Shown here: positions 61,937-64,000 of the stretch, one piece after another
How the letters are laid out: each line of letters starts with the position of its first letter
How positions within the stretch are numbered: position 1 is the stretch's first letter
NCBI RefSeq assembly: GCF_000004075.3
Contig: NC_026657.2
Coordinates: forward strand, 6,572,001-6,636,000
Direction of reading: 5' to 3'
DNA: 64,000 nucleotides
Source: Cucumis sativus
Taxonomy: Eukaryota > Streptophyta > Magnoliopsida > Cucurbitales > Cucurbitaceae
Made by a program: the position numbers and the translations under genes
Notes under the pieces: generated by a model
Database searches by the model: none
What the model was told of the DNA's origin: nothing
Seen by the model: the letters and a program-made list of their open reading frames with translations, nothing else

Positions 61937-64000
61937 TTTATTCCAACCTAAAATTCACGTTGAGCCATCATCCATAACATCCAAACATGTAATACAAAGA
62001 GATCGTCATCTTTCAGCCTCCCAAAATAAATATGAAAAACATAAACGTTATTACTAAGAGAAAGTGAGATTGTCAAGTTCCAGCAAACAATATTATTTAC
62101 TATTGAAGGAAGTGCTGAGAAACCTAGAAAGGGTTCAAACAATAATTTTCTGTGATAAAGTTAACCAATTACTGAATGTAAATCAGTTCGGTTTTCTCTT
62201 CAATTGTGTATTGAGAAGATCGTTCTTTCTCTATGACTATATTTGTAATCTACATCCATATCTACAACATCTATACTATCAATAAAAATGGCTATAAACG
62301 ATGAAATTTTAGGCCGTCCCTTTCACCCCTGCCCTTCTAGATATTTTCTAAACTTTCTATATGAAGTCCATGAAGTACAAAGAATAGAATGTTCTTTAAC
62401 TCCAATAAATTCAAAGTATCAATGGTATTTGAATAATTGTATTGGAGAAGATTTTTACACAAAAAAAAATACTAATTGTCTTCGTTCAACTAAAACCCAA
62501 AAATACAAACAAGGTTAAGGTTGTTGGGACAATCAAAAGAATTAGTATAAACTATGCATCAAAGAGAGTTGAGAATAAGGCATAGATTACTGATTGTAAA
62601 GAAATAAAGAAGAAGGGAAGAAGGAAAAATTAGAAATTCAGAATCCCTTTCAGGAAGACGAAATAGATATATATGGATAGAGGCTGAGGGAATACAACTA
62701 ACAATAAAATAAATAGAAAACCAAAATCAGGACAGAGCCGGCAGCACCGAACCGGAGAGATGCAGCAGCGAGGGGACACTGAGCTGCTGAGAGAGGAGGA
62801 GACGGCGGAGCTGCTGAGAGACAGGAGGAGGAGACGGCGTGAAGAAGAGAGTTTAAGTCTTTTTCTTTTTCTTTTTCTTTTTCTAAGTGTGTTTGGGGAG
62901 AGAGGATTATGGGATAAATGGTTATATAACCATTTACTTGTTTGAGCATAATCCTTCCTCAACCCTTTGTTATTTATATATAATTAACTGATTTAAGTTT
63001 AAATATTATTTAATATTTAATTTATTTTTTCTTCTCATTTATAAATTCTACTATTTTGTTAATTTTAATCTGTGAATTTAATAAGAAATTTAAAAAAAGT
63101 TATTTTCTTAATTTATTGTAATTATACCCTATTTGATAAATTAAATATATGAATATTTGAGTATTAAATTTATAAAATAAATTTTATAATCCTTCTTCTA
63201 AATAAATATTATCATAACATTACTAAAAATATTAATTTTAAATTAATTAAAACAAAATGCGAACTGAATTTTTTAATTATAATTTTTAAGGAAAATTAGA
63301 GCAAGTGAGTCCAAAATACAAATACATGAAAATGGCAAATCTCCTTGTTTTCAGTGGTGTAATACTCAGCCCGGGTCCAGGTGCACGGGCCTGAGTATTA
63401 TATATATATATTTTTTGTATGTAATATTAAAAAAAAAAAAAGAAGGAGAAAGAATAATGGCATCAACTTACCGTCTCAAGAAAGGGGTTTGCGTCCCTCA
63501 ACGTGTGTGGAATTGAGAGAAACAGAGAAGTAGAGTGATGTGAGCACTGGTCTGGACACAATGGACGGCAAGGACATGGGTGGGTTGAATAATGAAACCC
63601 CTAATTTCTAATTGCATTGTTTTGGATAACTGTTTCATGCTTTTTAATTCTAACAAAAGGCAATTAAATTTGATAAATTTTAGTCGTCCCTAATGTTAAT
63701 TAATTACTTCCATTCAATGTGGTGAGAATGTATGTCACAAACAATTCAACCATAAAAGTAAACTGTAGGAGTAGAAGCATGGGAGAGTTGTACCATTCCA
63801 AATACCTACATGGGAATAACATACTACCATAATATAATGGTAGCGATTATTTGTATGCAGGTAAAATAATGAAACTACCCATGATTTCTGTACGATTTCC
63901 AGAAATTATTATCGAAGAAAATAACACAAATCACGACTAAAATAGCAACTCCTTATCAACCAAGGCATGAATAAGCCAAAGCTTTCTCCTCAATCAGCTC
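61937..64000. other. 5' flank of the prefoldin-like gene and window end
   Basis: No protein gene is supported here. A GC-rich, leader-like stretch at about 62690-62900 (minus sense) is a candidate first non-coding exon; it holds a near-tandem duplication (62781-62807 and 62808-62839) and a CTTTTT hexamer run (about 62858-62885). Another strong donor (GTAAGT, minus, near 63466-63471) follows a CT-rich block. A hairpin lies at 63360-63400. Confidence 0.5.
63360..63400. repeat. GC-rich hairpin (inverted repeat)
   Basis: TAATACTCAG pairs perfectly with CTGAGTATTA, and the inner CCCG pairs with CGGG after one bulged base. The result is a 14-bp stem with a loop of 12 nt in otherwise AT-rich DNA. 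It could be a small MITE-like palindrome or a structural element; no transcript evidence is available. Confidence 0.75.

Noticed and set aside
1-64000. tRNA, rRNA, known miRNA precursors and CRISPR arrays
   Set aside because: I looked for tRNA TPsiC-like motifs and for mature sequences of common plant miRNAs (156, 159, 160, 162, 164, 166, 167, 171, 172, 319, 396) and saw none. No regular spacer-repeat array is present. A software scan would be more sensitive.

Overview
The window is nuclear DNA from a flowering plant: AT-rich and intron-rich, with plant-only families (SBP-box, ZAT-type QALGGH zinc fingers, beta-expansin, plant MMP). A eudicot is clear. I infer Cucurbitaceae from the style of an intergenic repeat near 52.6-52.8 kb (short ctatca/tgatag inverted motifs beside a gctata-rich segment), which I recognise from memory; this is not proven and the species cannot be named. 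There is no prokaryotic or plasmid content.

Layout. 1-14 kb: two tandem minus-strand C2H2 repressor-type zinc-finger genes (2206-3315 and 7994-9688), then a three-exon beta-expansin gene (12942-14086, minus). 18.5-19.9 kb: SEC61 beta (plus), with a probable leader intron. 20.9-47.0 kb: one very large minus-strand gene for NOT1, the CCR4-NOT scaffold. I reconstructed it as 51 coding exons whose phases all join, giving 2390 aa. 48.9-50.6 kb: a small two-exon PHD-finger gene (plus) converging on an intronless matrix metalloproteinase gene (minus). 57.5-59.7 kb: a three-exon SBP-box (SPL) transcription factor carrying a miR156 target site. 60.6-61.9 kb: a three-exon prefoldin-like PDRG1 homologue (minus). 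The rest is AT-rich intergenic DNA.

The genes do not form a pathway. They look like a conserved ancestral neighbourhood: from memory, relatives of MMP, SEC61 beta, EXPB and ZAT sit together on Arabidopsis chromosomes 2 and 3, and NOT1 with C2H2 genes at the top of chromosome 1.

Most interesting: (1) the metalloproteinase has a signal peptide and an intact catalytic domain but lacks the usual pro-domain and cysteine switch; (2) NOT1 introns have collected transposons, including a 5'-truncated LINE with a 14-bp target duplication nested in a TTA-flanked Harbinger/Tourist-like element in intron 17, and a second LINE with a 15-bp duplication in intron 2; (3) the SPL gene has a miR156 site and a NAGNAG acceptor; (4) a GC-rich hairpin lies at 63.36-63.40 kb. 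I found no clearly novel multi-gene system.
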